A DNA stretch of 64,000 nt from an uncultured Roseobacter sp. (GTDB taxonomy: Bacteria; Pseudomonadota; Alphaproteobacteria; Rhodobacterales; Rhodobacteraceae). The stretch lies in the NCBI RefSeq assembly GCF_947495275.1, contig NZ_CANLYL010000004.1, forward strand, positions 1 through 64,000, written 5' to 3'. This document shows, in pieces, positions 8,469 through 17,177 of the stretch. The first letter of the stretch is position 1, and each line of letters opens with the position of its first letter. Both the position numbers and the translations under genes were made by a program. The notes below the pieces were generated by a model. That model saw only the letters and a program-made list of their open reading frames with translations, searched no databases and was not told the origin of the DNA.

Positions 8469-10070
8469 ATGAGTGATCAAACAAGTAACAGACCGGAAAA
8501 TCTGGTCGCCAGCTCGGGGCTCTTCAAGGGGATGAACCCATTGATGGGAATCCTGTCGATGCTGATGATACTCGGCTTCGTGCTCTACACGATCATGGAT
8601 GTGGAACGGTCGAGCGAGGTCTTTTCCGCCGGTAAGAACTTCATCATTGGGACAATGGACTGGTTCTATGTACTGGTGGTGAACGCGGCTCTTTTCTTCG
8701 TTTTCTGGCTGATGATCAGCCGGTTCGGAGACGTCAAACTGGGCAAGGATGACGATGAGCCCGATTTCTCCACATTTTCATGGATCTGCATGTTGTTCAG
8801 TGCGGGTCTGGGCTCCGGCCTGATCTATTGGGGCGTCGCCGAGCCGATGTACCACATTCAGGGCAGCCCGTTTCTGGACCGGACCGGTGCGGAAGCCGGG
8901 AGTGTGGATGCCGCAATTGCCGCCGTGACCGTGACCAATTTTCACTGGGGTTTTCATGGCTGGGGGCTCTACGTGCTGGTTGGTCTGTCGCTTGCCTATT
9001 TCTCTTATCGGCGCGATCTGCCCCTGACCCTACGCACCGCTCTCTATCCCGTGCTGAAGGAACGTATTTACGGGCCTTGGGGGCATCTCGTTGACCTGAT
9101 CGGTGTCTTTGGCACGATCTTCGGATTGGCCACATCCTTGGGTCTGGGAGTGACGCCGATTGCAGCGGGTCTGGAAAGCCTCGGCTGGATGAGCAACACG
9201 CAGACCAATCAATTGATTCTGGTTGCCATCATCACCTGTCTGGGTACGGCTTCGGCCGCATCAGGGGTGGGCAAAGGCGTGCGTATCCTGTCTGAGGCGA
9301 ATGTGATGGCCAGCATCGGATTGCTGATCCTCTTCATTATTCTGGGGCCAACCGCGTTCGTGCTGGGGATCACGATTTCCGGATTTGGCGACTATCTGTG
9401 GAATGTCATCCCGATGGGGTTCTGGATCAATGGCGATCCGGAGAACCAGTGGCAAAGCTGGTGGACCATCTTCTACTGGGGCTGGTGGATTGCCTGGTGC
9501 CCATTTGTGGGGCTGTTCATTGCGCGGGTCTCCAAGGGGCGCACGATCCGGCAGTTCTGTTTCTGCGTGCTGCTGATCCCGACATCGGTTGTGATGCTCT
9601 GGATGGGCGTTTTCGGCGGGGCCGCGGCGGGTGTCGATCTGTTCTACAAGGCCGGCGTGATGGATGCCGTGAACAACGATTACGCGGCGGGCGTGTTTCA
9701 GACCGTGGCAGGGTTTGGTTATACGTGGCTGACCTATCCGATCACCGTCCTGATCACCGTTCTGCTGATCTCATGGTTCGTGACCTCCTCTGACTCCGGT
9801 ACGTTGGTCATGTGCACCATGTTGTCGATGGGTGACGAACACCCACCGGTGAAGTTCCGTATCTTCTGGGGGCTCACGGCGGGTATCGTGGCTGGCGTGC
9901 TGATGCTTGCCGGGGGCCTGAGTGCCCTGCAGACCGCATCCATTGTGGCCGGCCTGCCCATTGCGGTGATCTTGCTGTTCATGATCTACGGCATCGTGAA
10001 ATCGCTGCACGAGGATCATCCGGTCCCGGATGTGGAGGATAAATACGCGCTGGAGTTCCTTAATCGCTAA
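8469..10070 (+). CDS. BCCT-family betaine/choline/carnitine transporter
   Basis: A 533-residue inner-membrane carrier with about 12 transmembrane helices, usual length for the family. The BCCT hallmark in helix 8 is visible as WWTIFYWGWWIAWCPFVG. Aromatic WGVAEPMYH and WGFHGWGLY segments in earlier helices match quaternary-amine-binding BCCT proteins. The C-terminal tail after about residue 510 is short, so an osmosensing tail like that of BetP is absent. It is preceded by a PotD-like binding protein, and the spacing suggests co-transcription. Substrates are probably betaine-like osmolytes or carbon sources; the exact one is not readable. Confidence 0.93.
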   Translation: MSDQTSNRPENLVASSGLFKGMNPLMGILSMLMILGFVLYTIMDVERSSEVFSAGKNFIIGTMDWFYVLVVNAALFFVFWLMISRFGDVKLGKDDDEPDFSTFSWICMLFSAGLGSGLIYWGVAEPMYHIQGSPFLDRTGAEAGSVDAAIAAVTVTNFHWGFHGWGLYVLVGLSLAYFSYRRDLPLTLRTALYPVLKERIYGPWGHLVDLIGVFGTIFGLATSLGLGVTPIAAGLESLGWMSNTQTNQLILVAIITCLGTASAASGVGKGVRILSEANVMASIGLLILFIILGPTAFVLGITISGFGDYLWNVIPMGFWINGDPENQWQSWWTIFYWGWWIAWCPFVGLFIARVSKGRTIRQFCFCVLLIPTSVVMLWMGVFGGAAAGVDLFYKAGVMDAVNNDYAAGVFQTVAGFGYTWLTYPITVLITVLLISWFVTSSDSGTLVMCTMLSMGDEHPPVKFRIFWGLTAGIVAGVLMLAGGLSALQTASIVAGLPIAVILLFMIYGIVKSLHEDHPVPDVEDKYALEFLNR

Positions 10071-10096
10071 AGGGGCGCAAAGCGTTGGAAAGGGGC

Positions 10097-10116
10097 AGGG
10101 GCGGATTTCCGCCCCT
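10097..10116 (+). terminator. GC-rich hairpin after the BCCT gene
   Basis: A perfect inverted repeat AGGGGCGGA-TT-TCCGCCCCT lies 26 bases after the BCCT stop. It forms a very stable stem, but no T-tract follows, so it may be a transcript-end stabiliser or a factor-assisted stop rather than a classical terminator. Confidence 0.45.
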
Positions 10117-10245
10117 TGCTACATGAGGCATTCACAACCGGAAATGGACCCGGTTATGCTGCCGGTCGCAGCCTCGGACGGCTTGGGTGTTCAATCCGCC
10201 TGATACAGTCTAGGGTTGTAGTGTCACGCAGAAAGGAAATTCAAC

Positions 10246-10560
10246 TTGGCAAGTTCAGTCATCGAAGAAGACCTGACGATTGAAGGCAACATCAAATCGG
10301 ATGAAGGCAGTGTTGACGTCAAAGGCAAAGTCGTTGGTGATGTCACGGCGCAATCCGTCATTGTGCAGACAGGTGGGGCCATAAATGGGGCGCTGTCGGC
10401 GAAATCCGTTTCGATTGAAGGTAAGCACAAAGGGAAATTGCAGTGTGATGACCTGAAATTGGCCTCTACATCGACAGTGCAGGCGGATGTGACAGCCAAA
10501 ACAATGACTTCCGAAAGCGGTGCAAGAGTGGCGGGCAACGTTCAGATTACTGGTAACTGA
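10246..10560 (+). CDS. Bactofilin (polymer-forming cytoskeletal protein)
   Basis: A 104-residue protein made almost entirely of one bactofilin domain. Short beta-helix repeats carry regularly spaced hydrophobic residues (LTIEGNIKSDEGSVDVKGKV, then VVGDVTAQSVIVQTGGAING). Bactofilins self-assemble into membrane-associated filaments without nucleotide and help shape or localise the cell wall. The start is a TTG at 10246 with GAAAGGA about nine bases before it. The usual partner, an M23 peptidase, is not adjacent. Downstream it converges on the alpha/beta hydrolase, with a hairpin between. Confidence 0.9.
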   Translation: MASSVIEEDLTIEGNIKSDEGSVDVKGKVVGDVTAQSVIVQTGGAINGALSAKSVSIEGKHKGKLQCDDLKLASTSTVQADVTAKTMTSESGARVAGNVQITGN

Positions 10561-10604
10561 CATCCATTCTGCTGGACCGACGCGGCGGGTTTGGACCTGT
10601 GTCG

Positions 10605-10626
10605 TCTGCCCCTTGGTCGGGGCAGA
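10605..10626. terminator. Possible bidirectional terminator hairpin
   Basis: A perfect 8-base stem, TCTGCCCC with a 6-base loop and GGGGCAGA, sits between the convergent bactofilin and hydrolase genes. It lacks a T-tract on either side but is placed where a shared stop is expected. Confidence 0.45.
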
Positions 10627-10656
10627 GCAGGGCCGTCAGATCGGTGGCAAGGCGCA

Positions 10657-11379
10657 TTAGGTCCGCAGAAAATCTTCGACCAGCATATTGAAAATCTGTG
10701 GTTTCTCCAGATGCACCGCATGGGCGCATCCGGGGACCACAGCAAGATGCGCGTTCGGAATATGCCGCCAAAGAAGTTCCGGCTGGCTCCATTGATAGGT
10801 GCGGTCGCTGTCTCCCCAGATTACCAGAGTTTCGGAAGCGACCGTCTTCAGGAATTCCATGCCCGACCAGTCCCGCATCGCATCTAGACCTGTGGCCAGC
10901 GCCTTGGCTGCTGACTGTTCGGCAATTGCCGCGCAGGCGGGGTACTCGGGTGCGATGGTGCTGTCGACAAACCAGGTGGCGGAAATTCGGCGCGCTGTTT
11001 TTCGCACGCCGTCCTGTTGCGCGCGGATTTTGCTCCGCTCGATGGTCTCAAATCGCCCCGGCAAAAGGCCGTTGGGCCCCGTGCCATAGAGGACAAGCTT
11101 TTCAATTCGGTCTGGTACCTGATGCGCGATCTGTTGCGCAATCATGCCGCCCATCGAATGGCCCATCAGGTTGAACGTGCCAATCCCCTTGGCGTCGAGT
11201 TCTGCGACCACCCAATCAGCGAACCCCTTGATCGTGTTGATCACAGGCAGGTCGCGGTTCTCTCCAAAGCCTGGCAGATCAACCGCAATCAGCTCTCTTG
11301 AGGCTGCAAGCCTGTCCTGTTGCAGCGCCCATTGAGCGCTGCCGCCCATGAACCCATGGACGAAGACCAGAGGTGTCAC
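10657..11379 (-). CDS. Alpha/beta hydrolase
   Basis: A 240-residue alpha/beta-hydrolase-fold protein. The oxyanion region is LVFVHGFMGGSAQW, the nucleophile elbow is MGHSMGGM, the acid lies around VIWGDSDRTY and the catalytic His in VPGCAHAVH. The length is usual for small esterase/lyase-type hydrolases. The GTG start overlaps the stop of the upstream permease gene (GTGA), so it is the last gene of the ABC-importer operon. Its role there may be to hydrolyse an ester of the imported substrate, which is inference. Confidence 0.87.
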   Translation of the reverse strand: MTPLVFVHGFMGGSAQWALQQDRLAASRELIAVDLPGFGENRDLPVINTIKGFADWVVAELDAKGIGTFNLMGHSMGGMIAQQIAHQVPDRIEKLVLYGTGPNGLLPGRFETIERSKIRAQQDGVRKTARRISATWFVDSTIAPEYPACAAIAEQSAAKALATGLDAMRDWSGMEFLKTVASETLVIWGDSDRTYQWSQPELLWRHIPNAHLAVVPGCAHAVHLEKPQIFNMLVEDFLRT

Positions 11380-12917
11380 TTTCGCTGACCCTGAACAATG
11401 CGGTCAAGGATCATCGCGCAGAACAGGATCGCAAATCCGGCCAGAATACCCTGACCGACGTTGGCATATTGCAGCGCCTCCAGGACGTCCTCACCCAGCC
11501 CTTTGGCTCCGATCAGCGAGGCAACGACAACCATTGCCAGCGACAGCATGATGGTTTGGTTGATCCCGGCCCGGATGGACGGGCTGGCGAGAGGCAGATC
11601 AACCCGCGTCAGCAGGTACCATTTGTTCGCGCCAAAGGAGATTGCCGCTTCACGCACGCTTTCCGGCACACCTCGCAATCCCAGCACCGTCAGGCGCACC
11701 ACAGGTGTGCCGCCGAAGATCATCGTTGTCACAACCGCTGCCGGTTTGCCGGTGCCGAAAAAGGCGATCACTGGGATCATGAAAACGAAAGCAGGCATGG
11801 TCTGCATGAAATCCATGATTGGCTGGATGAAGGCATAAAAGCGCGGACGCCGGGCGCAGAACATGCCCAGCGGTATGCCGATCAGGATCGACAGGCAGGC
11901 CGCTGTGCCAAGCAGGGCCAGCGTTGTCATCGCTTTCTCCCAGAACCCCAACAGCCCCATGTAGGACAGAAACGCCGCCGACCATATGGCGGTGCGAATG
12001 CCCGCAGTCAGCCATGTCAGCAGGATGATCAGGCTGGCAATCACGATCCAGGGGGTGCTGACGAAGATCAGTTCCAACGCGTCGAGAATCAACCTGATGC
12101 CATAGGTGATGAGATCGAAAAGCGCTTCACCGTTGGCGACGCAAAAGGCGAAGAAGGCTTCGACCCAGGCAATGCTGTTCAGCCGGTAATTGGGATTTGT
12201 CGGGAAGTCGCTCAGAAGCGTAAAGCGTCCCGGCAAACTGTAGTGAAGCATGGCGGCACAGACGATCAGCACCATGAAAATCGCGCTGAAAACAATATGC
12301 GAAACCGGCAGACCAGAGCGGACTGTCCGGTCAGACAGCCAATCGGAAAAGCGGGCTTCGAGCGCCCAGTTGGCAACCGTTGCCTGAAAGGCCTTGGCGA
12401 CGATCAGAATGGCCAGGCCCGAAAGGGCAATCCAGACACCCTGGCTTGCAATCACTTCCGCTTCGGCGCGAATACCGCCGATGGCGGCTTCCAGAGAATC
12501 CACGGTGCGCTGATAGACGTCCACCTTGTCCGAGCCGCTTTCAATGGCGGCTGCAAGCTGCTGTTGTCGCAGTTCCAGCGTCCCCTCGATAGAGGCGATG
12601 CGGGCGCGCGCATCTGCCGCGAGATCGCCAAAAAGACCACGTGCAATCTGAACGAAGGCCATTGTTTCCAGGATCAGGAAGGGCAGGGCCCAGGACCACA
12701 AACCCCGCGCGCCAAACCAAATGGGGCCAAACAGCCCCGCCATGGCATTGAATGTTGCGGTAAACTTCGCACTGGCACCGATTTTGTCGAATTGGGTGAT
12801 GTAGTATTCCGGATTGGTACGCACGAAGGTCCGGATGTTTTCGCGGCGCTCGGCGGCATAGGCGCGTGCCACATCCGTGTCTGTCGCTTCCAGCGGGTTT
12901 TGAGCTGCGTCAGTCAT
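11376..12917 (-). CDS. ABC importer permease, glycine betaine/proline (ProW/OpuAB) family
   Basis: A 513-residue inner-membrane permease. The C-terminal half (about 290-510) is a standard binding-protein-dependent permease domain, with the EAA-loop segment GVPESVREAAISFGANKWYL. The N-terminal half carries extra membrane segments and a soluble part, making it longer than E. coli ProW. It begins with ATGA overlap to the ATPase gene and ends with GTGA overlap to the hydrolase gene. Together with the ATPase and binding protein it forms a complete importer for a quaternary amine or similar zwitterion. Confidence 0.9.
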   Translation of the reverse strand: MTDAAQNPLEATDTDVARAYAAERRENIRTFVRTNPEYYITQFDKIGASAKFTATFNAMAGLFGPIWFGARGLWSWALPFLILETMAFVQIARGLFGDLAADARARIASIEGTLELRQQQLAAAIESGSDKVDVYQRTVDSLEAAIGGIRAEAEVIASQGVWIALSGLAILIVAKAFQATVANWALEARFSDWLSDRTVRSGLPVSHIVFSAIFMVLIVCAAMLHYSLPGRFTLLSDFPTNPNYRLNSIAWVEAFFAFCVANGEALFDLITYGIRLILDALELIFVSTPWIVIASLIILLTWLTAGIRTAIWSAAFLSYMGLLGFWEKAMTTLALLGTAACLSILIGIPLGMFCARRPRFYAFIQPIMDFMQTMPAFVFMIPVIAFFGTGKPAAVVTTMIFGGTPVVRLTVLGLRGVPESVREAAISFGANKWYLLTRVDLPLASPSIRAGINQTIMLSLAMVVVASLIGAKGLGEDVLEALQYANVGQGILAGFAILFCAMILDRIVQGQRK

Positions 12918-13969
12918 GACATTTCCGTTCCTTCAACCACAGTGCGCAGGATGTCTGCACGGGTAATGACACCGATATCTTGCCCCTGATCCTCAACCAG
13001 AATGGGACTGTCGTGATCGATTGCGAGATTGATAAGCGTGCTGAGCGTTTCGCTTTCGTTGACCCGTGGTGCCTCCGTAGCGATGGGTCCGGAGCTTTGC
13101 ACGAAGGCCTCGAGTTTTTGCATGACCGCATGGGCTCTGACGACTTTCAGACGGGAAATACCGGCTACGAAATCTGCAACATAGTCATCTGCCGGGTTCA
13201 TCACGATTTCTTCCGCCGTGCCGATCTGAACCAGTCGACCGTCGCGCATGATCGCAATGCGGTCCCCGATCCGAACAGCTTCGTCAAGGTCGTGGGTGAT
13301 GAAAATCGTGGTCTTCTTGAGGATTTGCGAAAGGCGGATGAATTCATCCTGCAACTGACGGCGGATCAGCGGGTCAAGCGCGCTAAAGGGTTCGTCCATC
13401 AACAAGACATCGGGGTTGGCGGCAAGGGCTCGGGCAAGACCCACGCGCTGTTGCATGCCGCCAGAGAGTTCATGCGCAAACTTTGACCCCCAGGCACCCA
13501 GTTCCACGATGTCCAGAATGGCGGCCGCCTGCCGCATGCGGTCATTCTTGCTGACCTGACGGATCTCCAATGGCATGGCGACATTGTCGAGAACAGAGCG
13601 GTGCGGCATCAGCGCGAAGTTCTGAAAAACCATCCCGATCTTGCGGTTGCGGAACGTTTGTAGATCGCCGGGTTCAAGACCCATCACATCCGTTCCCTCG
13701 ATCAGGATTTTCCCGGCGGTCGGCTCCAGAAGTCTGTTGAAATGGCGCACTAGGGTGGATTTTCCGCTGCCGGAAAGCCCCATGATGCAAAAAATTTCGC
13801 CGCGATTGACCGACAGGCTGACATCAGCAACACCGACGACGGCGTTGTGCTGGGCCAATACCTGGGCTTTATCGAGACCTTGCTCTCGAATGGCTTTCAG
13901 CGCGGCTTCGGGGTGGGCGCCGAAAATTTTCCAGACATTGGAAATCTCGACAACAGTGTCATCGCTCAT
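12914..13969 (-). CDS. ABC importer ATPase with C-terminal CBS domains (ProV/OpuAA family)
   Basis: A 351-residue ATPase for quaternary-amine uptake. Walker A is GLSGSGKST, the signature is LSGGMQQRVGLARAL and Walker B is VLLMDEPFSALD. The N-terminal FGAHPEAALKAIREQG lead is characteristic of ProV-type proteins. After about residue 280 a CBS region ends in the family-like DIGVITRADILRTV; in OpuA such domains sense ionic strength, so osmotic control is possible. It overlaps the permease start by four bases. A 95-base gap with a strong hairpin separates it from the binding-protein gene upstream. Confidence 0.92.
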   Translation of the reverse strand: MSDDTVVEISNVWKIFGAHPEAALKAIREQGLDKAQVLAQHNAVVGVADVSLSVNRGEIFCIMGLSGSGKSTLVRHFNRLLEPTAGKILIEGTDVMGLEPGDLQTFRNRKIGMVFQNFALMPHRSVLDNVAMPLEIRQVSKNDRMRQAAAILDIVELGAWGSKFAHELSGGMQQRVGLARALAANPDVLLMDEPFSALDPLIRRQLQDEFIRLSQILKKTTIFITHDLDEAVRIGDRIAIMRDGRLVQIGTAEEIVMNPADDYVADFVAGISRLKVVRAHAVMQKLEAFVQSSGPIATEAPRVNESETLSTLINLAIDHDSPILVEDQGQDIGVITRADILRTVVEGTEMS

Positions 13970-14021
13970 AGCGTTCCATCCATTGGCTGGCGTTTGATGG
14001 GGAGGCGCATTCGGGGCGCAG

Positions 14022-14052
14022 CGACCGGGCTCAAAGCTGTCAAGCCCGGTCG
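14022..14052 (-). repeat. Strong hairpin between binding-protein and ATPase genes
   Basis: CGACCGGGCT and AGCCCGGTCG form a perfect 10-base stem with an 11-base loop, directly after the binding-protein stop. Such intra-operon hairpins commonly protect the upstream message and allow more binding protein than ATPase. A partial terminator is the alternative; no T-tract follows on the minus strand. Confidence 0.6.
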
Positions 14053-14064
14053 ATGTTCAGAGGA

Positions 14065-15030
14065 TCAGAGGCCCAGCCAGGCATCCACACGCTCCGGGTT
14101 CGCATCGACCCATTCACGCGCGACCTCTGCGGCATCACGGCCTTTGCCGCTGATCTCATAGGCAAAGTTGCTGACGTCATCCGCGCTCAGAGAGAACCGT
14201 TCAAAGAACTCTGTAATGGCAGGGGAGCGGTCGGCCAGTGAATTGGACCAAGCGATCTGCACGGCCTTCAGCGCGTCCTTGGAGGCAACATTGGATTTCT
14301 CATACCAATCCGCGTCATCGGATGGTTGCACCATCACGTATTTGGCCGGATCAAAGGCAGGCTCGCTCAACATCTCGACATCGAACTGATACCAGATGGC
14401 GTGCGGCTTGTAGCAATAGAATGCGTAGCCCTCTCCCTTGGCGATGGAATCTTTCACACGTGCTGTCTTCACGCTTTCCTCTGCGCGGATCGGTTCTACG
14501 AAGTCGAGCAGACCGTAGTCGCGCACCTTCACCTCGTTGACATTCGCCGAGGCCCAGCCGGGTGCACCGATCCACATTTCACCCTTGCCATTGCCATCAC
14601 TGTCCATCAGCGCGGCCACATCGGGACGGCCCAGATCGGCGATGTCGGTGATGCTGTTGGCCTTTGCGAAATCCTGGGAAACGCAGAAACCCTGATTGCC
14701 CTCATAGGGATTGGCGGACAGGGTGACCGTGCCAGCTTCATCCACATACTTCTTGGTGAAGCTTTCCTGATTGGGCAGCCAGACATCAGGGTGCACGTCA
14801 ATGTCGCCTTTGCCCTGATCCATGGCCTGGAAGATTGTTGCGTTATTGCCAGGCACCATTTCCGCGGTCCCGCCAATACGCATTTCAACAACGGCTGCCA
14901 GCAGATGCGCGATAGCCTGTGCACCGGTCCAGGACGGCACGCCGATCTTGACTTCCTCGGCTGCAAAAGCCGGGGCGCTGAACAAGCCAATCGCCGTTGT
15001 TGCCGTGATGAACGTTTTTCTAAATGACAT
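14065..15030 (-). CDS. Periplasmic binding protein, glycine betaine/OpuAC family
   Basis: A 321-residue exported binding protein. The signal peptide runs MSFRKTFITATTAIGLFSAPAFA, cut before AEEVKIGVPSW. VKIGVPSWTGAQAIAHLLAAV and DIDVHPDVWLPNQ are typical of the OpuAC/ProX type, in which aromatic side chains box the quaternary ammonium group. It follows the PLP-lyase gene by 39 bases and precedes the ATPase gene, so it supplies the importer in the same operon. Given the lyase partner, the ligand may be a sulfonated or amino-acid zwitterion rather than betaine itself; that is inference. Confidence 0.9.
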   Translation of the reverse strand: MSFRKTFITATTAIGLFSAPAFAAEEVKIGVPSWTGAQAIAHLLAAVVEMRIGGTAEMVPGNNATIFQAMDQGKGDIDVHPDVWLPNQESFTKKYVDEAGTVTLSANPYEGNQGFCVSQDFAKANSITDIADLGRPDVAALMDSDGNGKGEMWIGAPGWASANVNEVKVRDYGLLDFVEPIRAEESVKTARVKDSIAKGEGYAFYCYKPHAIWYQFDVEMLSEPAFDPAKYVMVQPSDDADWYEKSNVASKDALKAVQIAWSNSLADRSPAITEFFERFSLSADDVSNFAYEISGKGRDAAEVAREWVDANPERVDAWLGL

Positions 15031-15069
15031 GAATGTCTCTCCTTGTTGGTTCTTTTTTCGTGTTTATTG

Positions 15070-16164
15070 TTATTCGGTGTAGCCGTGCAGATCGAAGGTT
15101 TCAGGATAGCCGAAAAGCGCGGCACTTCCTCCAGTATGCAAGAAAACGACGTTTTCCATATCTCCAAAATGACCGCCGCGAACGAGATTTATAAGGCCAT
15201 CCAGCCCTTTGCCTGAATAAACTGGGTCAAAAAGCAGCCCTTCGGTGCGGGCCAGCAACTTGACGGCTTCCTTCATCCCATCGGTTGGCAACCCATATCC
15301 GGGACCCACGTAGTCGCAATTGGCTCTGACCATGGCGCGGTCAATATTGATGCCGGTTCCCAGATAATCCGCCGTACGCTGGGCCAGATCAAAAACCATC
15401 TGCTCCTGCTTTTCCTGCGGCGCGCGCACACCGATACCGAGCAGGTGAATGTCGCTGCGGATTGCGGCCAATCCCGTCACGAGACCCGCTTGGGTCCCCG
15501 AACTGCCTGTCGCGTGCACGAAGGCATCAATTTTCAGGCCGATGTTTGTTGCCTGCTCCGCGATTTCACGGGCACAGTTGACGTAACCGAGCGCCCCGAT
15601 CGGATTGGAGCCACCACCGGGGATGACGTAGGGCGCACGCCCGTCTTGCAGGAGTTTTTCGGCAAGCGTCGCCATTTCCGCGTTCATGTCGGTGCCACCG
15701 CCACGTTTTGAAACGGTCGCGCCATGCAGACGGTCCATGAGCACGTTGCCACTCAGATTGTAGCTGTCGTCGTTGTAGCCCGTGCGATCCTCCAGCAGGA
15801 TGTGGCAGGCCATGCCCAGTTTCGCTGCCGCTGCCGCGGTTTGACGCGCATGGTTTGATTGCGTCGCACCCTGCGTAATGATCGTATCTGCGCCCTGAGC
15901 CTGCGCGTCGGCCATCAGGTATTCCAGCTTGCGTGTCTTGTTGCCCCCAGACGAAAGCCCGGTGCAATCATCCCGTTTCACCCAAAGCCGGGGACCCCCC
16001 AGAATTTCGCTCAGCCGGTCCATCGGTTCCAGTGGTGTTGGCAGATGCCCCAGACGCACTTTTGGGAACTTCGCTAGCGCGATAGAGAGATCCTTGCACA
16101 GGCTGAGCGTCAACTCCGGCGACTGTTGGTCATTCCGCTCAGACAAGAGATTGTTTTCAGGCAC
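15070..16164 (-). CDS. cuyA: PLP-dependent L-cysteate sulfo-lyase or D-cysteine desulfhydrase
   Basis: A 364-residue member of the ACC deaminase/D-cysteine desulfhydrase group (tryptophan-synthase-beta fold). [34 protein letters not shown] (PLP lysine in GGNKTRK), [20 protein letters not shown] and [19 protein letters not shown] agree well with CuyA, which splits L-cysteate to pyruvate, ammonia and sulfite. D-cysteine desulfhydrase is the main alternative. The start is a GTG with AAGGAT nine to fourteen bases upstream. The N-terminus before LAKFPKV is about 30 residues longer than usual, so a later start is possible. It heads an ABC-importer operon and is divergent from a LysR regulator, as cuyA often is. 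The gene symbol is tentative. Confidence 0.75.
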   Translation of the reverse strand: MPENNLLSERNDQQSPELTLSLCKDLSIALAKFPKVRLGHLPTPLEPMDRLSEILGGPRLWVKRDDCTGLSSGGNKTRKLEYLMADAQAQGADTIITQGATQSNHARQTAAAAAKLGMACHILLEDRTGYNDDSYNLSGNVLMDRLHGATVSKRGGGTDMNAEMATLAEKLLQDGRAPYVIPGGGSNPIGALGYVNCAREIAEQATNIGLKIDAFVHATGSSGTQAGLVTGLAAIRSDIHLLGIGVRAPQEKQEQMVFDLAQRTADYLGTGINIDRAMVRANCDYVGPGYGLPTDGMKEAVKLLARTEGLLFDPVYSGKGLDGLINLVRGGHFGDMENVVFLHTGGSAALFGYPETFDLHGYTE

Positions 16165-16275
16165 GCATCCATATCCTTCAAAATGTGATCAGGCAAAGAA
16201 TGCCAAAGACCATGGCTTAAAAATAATGCTTTTTCTTTGGGCCACCCATACATATTGTTTGCCTGGGGGTGCCAA
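16165..16275. promoter_or_regulatory. Divergent promoter region, lyase operon versus LysR gene
   Basis: A 111-base gap between divergent genes. It contains a small palindrome GGCA-N5-TGCC at 16192-16204 that could be part of a LysR operator. No unambiguous T-N11-A box was seen. Confidence 0.4.
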
Positions 16276-17169
16276 ATGGATTTGCAATGGCTTGATGACG
16301 TCCTTGTTCTTTTGGAAGAGGGCAACATGACCCGCGCCGCGGCGCGCCGCAATATTACACAACCTGCCTTTTCCCGGCGCATCAGAGGGTTTGAAAACTG
16401 GCTTGGTACGCAGGTCCTGACACGCGCAGCAAACTCGGTTGAGATCAGCCCGGCTTTGGGTGCAAACGAGGCGGAAATACGGGCTTTGATCGGGCGCATC
16501 AGGGATTTGCGTGGAAAGATCGCCCATTTCGATCCGGCTAGCTCGACGGTCTCGCTGGCGGCCCAACATGCCTCCGTGATTTCAACATATCCAGACATGG
16601 CATTGCACGCCAAACGGCATTTTCCGTCTCTGAAATTCCGGTTGCGCCCGGGAAATCTGGGTGATTGCGTCACCATGTTTTTGCGCGGTGACGCGCATAT
16701 TCTACTCTGCTATGAGGCTGATAACGCGACGCCCCTGCCTTTCGCCGGCACAATCAGACGGGCATTTTGGGGACATGACTATCTCGTGCCGCTTGTCGGG
16801 GGTGGGCTGCGCTACGCGGTCCGGGATGATGGTTCGCTACCCGTTGATGCGCCAGCCATCGTCTATCCTGAAAGCAGCTATTTCGGGGAGGTTCTGAACG
16901 CTTCGGAACGCCCGTTTGGCACCCAAACCTTCAGCAATAACGCCGTATGCGAGACCGCTTTCTCCAGTGGTATCAAGGAATTGGTTCTCAATGGTATGGG
17001 GGTGGGGTGGTTGCCATTCAGCATGTCGCACAAGGAGATCGAGAGTGGCGAATTGATCTCTCTGGCCAATCACATGGGCCGCGAAAGGCTCAAAATCGTA
17101 CTCTATGCCGATATGCAGGAGCAGATCGCCATGTCGCTTTTGGATATCTGGAGCGCCGACCGGCGATAG
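16276..17169 (+). CDS. LysR-family transcriptional regulator
   Basis: A 297-residue LysR regulator. The N-terminal winged helix-turn-helix is clear in LEEGNMTRAAARRNITQPAF followed by SRRIRGFENWLGTQVL. The rest is the two-lobed effector domain. The ATG at 16276 follows GGGGGT, which favours it over an in-frame ATG at 16237. It is divergent from the PLP-lyase/ABC operon and is the likely local regulator of sulfonate or amine use. It ends 8 bases from the stop of a convergent receiver gene. Confidence 0.88.
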   Translation: MDLQWLDDVLVLLEEGNMTRAAARRNITQPAFSRRIRGFENWLGTQVLTRAANSVEISPALGANEAEIRALIGRIRDLRGKIAHFDPASSTVSLAAQHASVISTYPDMALHAKRHFPSLKFRLRPGNLGDCVTMFLRGDAHILLCYEADNATPLPFAGTIRRAFWGHDYLVPLVGGGLRYAVRDDGSLPVDAPAIVYPESSYFGEVLNASERPFGTQTFSNNAVCETAFSSGIKELVLNGMGVGWLPFSMSHKEIESGELISLANHMGRERLKIVLYADMQEQIAMSLLDIWSADRR

Positions 17170-17177
17170 AGCTATAC

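Noticed and set aside
11373-12989. 538-codon open frame on the + strand opposite the ABC permease
   Set aside because: The translation is rich in His, Gln and Arg with no family features, and the opposite strand encodes a clear permease; it is a codon-bias shadow.
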